Shown here: positions 27,364-64,000 of the stretch, piece by piece
Numbering within the stretch: position 1 is the first letter of the stretch
How the letters are laid out: each line of letters begins with the position of its first letter
Assembly: GCF_014805685.1 (NCBI RefSeq)
Contig: NC_060892.1
Coordinates: forward strand, 11,228,990 to 11,292,989
From: Silurus meridionalis
Lineage: Eukaryota > Chordata > Actinopteri > Siluriformes > Siluridae
DNA length: 64,000 bases
Direction: 5' to 3'
The notes under the pieces: generated by a model
What the model was told of the DNA's origin: nothing
Seen by the model: the letters and a program-made list of their open reading frames with translations, nothing else
Databases searched by the model: none
Made by a program: the position numbers and the translations under genes

Positions 27364-27393
27364 CAATTAAATAGCGTCCAGCAGGTGACGTAG
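27364..27393 (-). promoter_or_regulatory. map1lc3c: Candidate map1lc3c core promoter motifs
   Basis: Read on the - strand, upstream to downstream: a CRE-like CTACGTCACCTGC (27,393-27,381) and a TATA-like TATTTAA (27,373-27,367) overlapping an ATTGG box. They lie 90-115 bp above the ATG, a plausible distance for a short 5' UTR. Motif reading only; no transcription data. Confidence 0.35.
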
Positions 27394-27402
27394 CAGAGCC
27401 TG

Positions 27403-27434
27403 AGCCTTCCCCAGGCCGGAGCCTTCCCCAGGCC
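27403..27434. repeat. Short tandem duplication upstream of map1lc3c
   Basis: GCCTTCCCCAGGCC occurs twice, at 27,403 and 27,421, with an 18-bp period. Each copy is itself partly palindromic. Confidence 0.85.
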
Positions 27435-27449
27435 TTCCTCATGACCTAC

Positions 27450-29760
27450 TGGATTAGGAGTTTGGCTGATTTGCAGAAATTGAGAAAGGAAAGAAAAAAA
27501 GGAAAGAAAAAAACATAGCAGATGCAGTATAGCCGAGGCAAATCTTTCATCTCAGGAATGAATGCATTAAACTTATTAAAACTTATTAATGGCTTTTATT
27601 GTAAAACCAAGGGTGTTATGCTTGTTTTTTTACGGTGTTTTGTGCGCTGTTTATTTTATGGTAATGGTGGAAGGTTCGAGCAAATAATCACTTTCCGTCT
27701 TTTAGTGTACAATCTTTGTTGTTTAGTATTGCCGTGGCCAGTCATTAGCAATAGCAACAAATCCAATATCAAAGTTAAAATACCAAGTAAGGAACTAAAC
27801 TTAGTTCAAGATCCAGGGTTGTGGTGTCAAAGAAGAAGTACCAATAAACAGCCTTGGCATACACTCTTCAGAAATCTGTGTAACTCCCACATTTCTCATT
27901 ATTGTCTAAAAAGTACCATGTAATTCGTCTAAGGCTGCTTCATGACCCTCTATTCCAGCCATCAATTTAGCCCTGTGCTATCTGTTCTTTTGACACATTT
28001 ATTACTCTTGACACCCTTCAAGAACAAAATATGTTGTGCTCAAGTGTGCTGATTTGAATCACCCATTAAGTGCTGCTTTGTATATACTGACCTGGCGGTG
28101 TACCAGTAAAAAAAAATATATTTCATGTATGGCAGAAACTCATGATAATGAAAAGATTCAAAGCACCATAGTAGAATATCATCATCCCTTTGAACTAATT
28201 CCAGGTGCAATATTGGACATTAAGGGCAGCTCATGCACTTTTATTGCTTTTTAATCTTAAAGCTAATGAAAGGTACACAATGATAGTCTATGGGTATTTC
28301 CTGGATGCTGTATCATAGATGAACCTGCACTCTGACTCCAGCTTCCAAATTTCCAGGTTATATGTGAATAAGGAATCTCACTGTGTTTTAAAATAACAAA
28401 TAAAAGCTTTTTCTACAGTGCATGCACTTCAAAGTACATAGAATACATAGGCTACTAATTTACAAAACATGCATCCGTGAAAGTGCCATGCTATTATCAT
28501 GAAGTTATACAGTTTGATACTGTAATTTAATAATGAAGAGCATTGAGGGTTTGTATGTTCTCAAAGTTCTATCATTCAAAAGTCTTTGTTCAAATAAATG
28601 TCTAAAAATGTGTTTGTTAATGCAATGGTTTAGTTATTCATTTGAAAACTTTGCTTGTGTGCTACACTGATATCTCAGGCGTACATTGCTGACACATTTA
28701 TGATGGTGTTTATTAGGAGATAAACATGACCAAGTGGTCCTGGTTAGATTTCAGTGTTGGTTTTAAAATTTTTACACCAATATTCCAGAAATAATTTTTT
28801 TAACTTCACCTTGGCTCAATAGATGCAGAGCTCATCCAGAGAATGCTGAAAGTGAAATGGGAATACACCATTAATGAGATGCCAGTCTATTGCAGGACAT
28901 CAGGTACACACTTATTTGCACTTATTCATGCCTTTGTGCACTTTCAAGTAGCCGGTTATAATTACACTCTGTGTAATTCAAATATGCAAATAATGTGAAT
29001 TTTACATTAATGACCTAAAAAGTTCTATGACTTCGTTGGCTTCATGTATGACTTTAGTCACATTCTAGTGCAGTTTTGTAATTATGATGTATCGGAATTT
29101 TGATTTTGAACCCAAAAGAAGTTTTGTGTGATTTCCAAATTTGTGACCACATTTTGAATAATGATGCTGTAGTCAAACTGCATAACTGCATCTATTTCCA
29201 GTCCATAATTGAACATGTATATCCTATATACTTCAATCATTCAACATCTAGGCAGACACCACTAAATTACGTATACCTACTATGCGGTTGTTTGAATCAA
29301 TACAATTCAATTGGGATTACGGCTATTGTCCCTGGTGTGATCCAGGGATTACTGAGATTACGCTTCACTTCTCTATGTGTATAAATGTCTGTTGTCTGTG
29401 TCTTCCTGGTTTTTTTTTTGTTTCCTCCCCCTGGCCAAAGCAATGAAGATGAGGGGAGCAGGGAACACCTACACACAGGTGCTCTTGTTGTATACTGAGT
29501 ACAACCTGTAATATCAGTAGCAGTGCAGACTCTTCTGTGGCTTTGAAATGAAGCCGTGTATTTCATTTAACTGGATCTTGTTAGATGAAAACATAACACC
29601 TTTGGTTAAAAAAAAGTGTTAATGGATTTTTTTCAATATTTATTGATTATTTTTTCATAGACATTATTTTACATTTTACTGGTCTGTTATAGGAATATAT
29701 CTTGTTTACATTTCTGACGTTTCAAAATAAATAAGTACCAGGCCCTAAATAAGTGTTTGA
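27450..29760. other. Intergenic region between map1lc3c and strn, no gene seen
   Basis: The two genes are divergent and about 3 kb apart, start codon to start codon. Apart from the promoter-proximal ends, this stretch is AT-rich with scattered open frames that show no recognisable protein. No repeat family is recognised. Confidence 0.6.
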
Positions 29761-29845
29761 AAGGCGTGAGCTTTAAAGCCACCAACCGCATGTCCCATCA
29801 TGCACCGCGCTTGCTATGCCGTCCGAACAAGTGCCTTCACCTCCG

Positions 29846-29885
29846 ATTGGCTGATTTACGGTCAAAGTGATTTACGGCAACCAAT
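29846..29885. promoter_or_regulatory. Paired inverted CCAAT boxes (NF-Y type)
   Basis: GATTGGCTGATTTACGG and, 35 bp on, CGGCAACCAATCAGAG flank a direct repeat of GATTTACGG. About three helical turns between boxes is a common NF-Y arrangement (established); binding here is inferred. Confidence 0.5.
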
Positions 29886-30267
29886 CAGAGCGTAGTATGT
29901 TGACGGGGCGCGCGCGCGCGCGCTACGCTTCTGTTTGTGGGCGTGAGCTCGCGGTGCCAGCGTCACAGATTAACGGTCGAGTCCCAAAAAACTCGCCGTT
30001 GGATAGAATCTTCACTACGTAGGACGCAGAGGTTTAGTGTTTCACCCTTTAGGAAGTGTGCGTATATAGGGGCAAGGGAGCTTTTTGATGATCTGTCTGA
30101 AGGACTAGGGGTTTTGCCTTGTAGAGAGAGCAGTGTGTCGGTCGACCGCCTGTTTTTCCTCTCCGCTTCACTGAAAGCGGATATTGTAAAGTGCAAGACA
30201 GAGAGAAGCCATCAGACGGAGTTGTCGTGCCAATCTGGGCGAACGGATCTCCCTTCCCGGCCTGGCC

Positions 30268-64000
<33,733 letters not shown>

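Noticed and set aside
27522..27923. 133-codon + strand frame between the two genes
   Set aside because: AT-rich composition, no recognisable domain, no conserved neighbour exon or promoter evidence.

Overview
This window is vertebrate nuclear DNA, most likely from a teleost fish. Two genes have vertebrate exon-intron structure with GT/AG splice sites. The rest is AT-rich noncoding DNA with very abundant (GT)n, (CA)n, (AT)n and (GA)n microsatellites. Several decayed Tc1/mariner families, an L2/CR1-type LINE with its typical fish 3' tail, an L1-type LINE fragment and tRNA-derived fish SINEs are present. A catfish or other otophysan is plausible from the repeat mix, but that is inference.

Layout. 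Positions 1-186 hold an open frame that runs off the left edge, ends in TAA and is followed by AATAAA. It may be the last exon of an unidentified + strand gene. From about 244 to 24,670 I find no recognisable gene. That span holds microsatellites, a probable hAT-like element with a central hairpin (2879-3801), LINE tails (about 5660 and 21,450), a TTGG/TTGA-rich low-complexity block (15.6-16.25 kb), a LINE 3' fragment (22.2-22.64 kb) and a Tc1 element that has lost its catalytic core (22.65-23.69 kb).

Positions 24,850-27,279 on the - strand encode a complete four-exon LC3 gene of the LC3C type (map1lc3c). It is a ubiquitin-like autophagy protein of 136 residues with the ATG4 cleavage glycine at residue 126. 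About 3 kb away and divergently oriented, a CpG-rich segment with two opposed CCAAT boxes precedes exon 1 of striatin (strn) at 30,268-30,483. Exon 2 lies at 61,746-61,849. Intron 1 is 31,262 bp. The window ends inside intron 2, so only the first 106 codons of strn plus a split codon are here.

Intron 1 of strn carries most of the transposons: a 431-bp MITE with an 87-bp almost perfect internal hairpin (41,438-41,868), a 2.6-kb antisense L2-like LINE (42,182-44,800), an isolated pair of inverted repeats (46.7/47.4 kb), and a cluster at 48.8-52.6 kb where two different Tc1 families sit in a microsatellite tract, the second cut off by an antisense L1-like fragment. LC3C (autophagosome membrane conjugation) and striatin (STRIPAK phosphatase scaffold) have no known direct functional link. 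I found no dedicated new multi-gene system; the best leads are the unidentified left-edge exon, the unusual repeat architectures and the shared 3-kb intergenic region.
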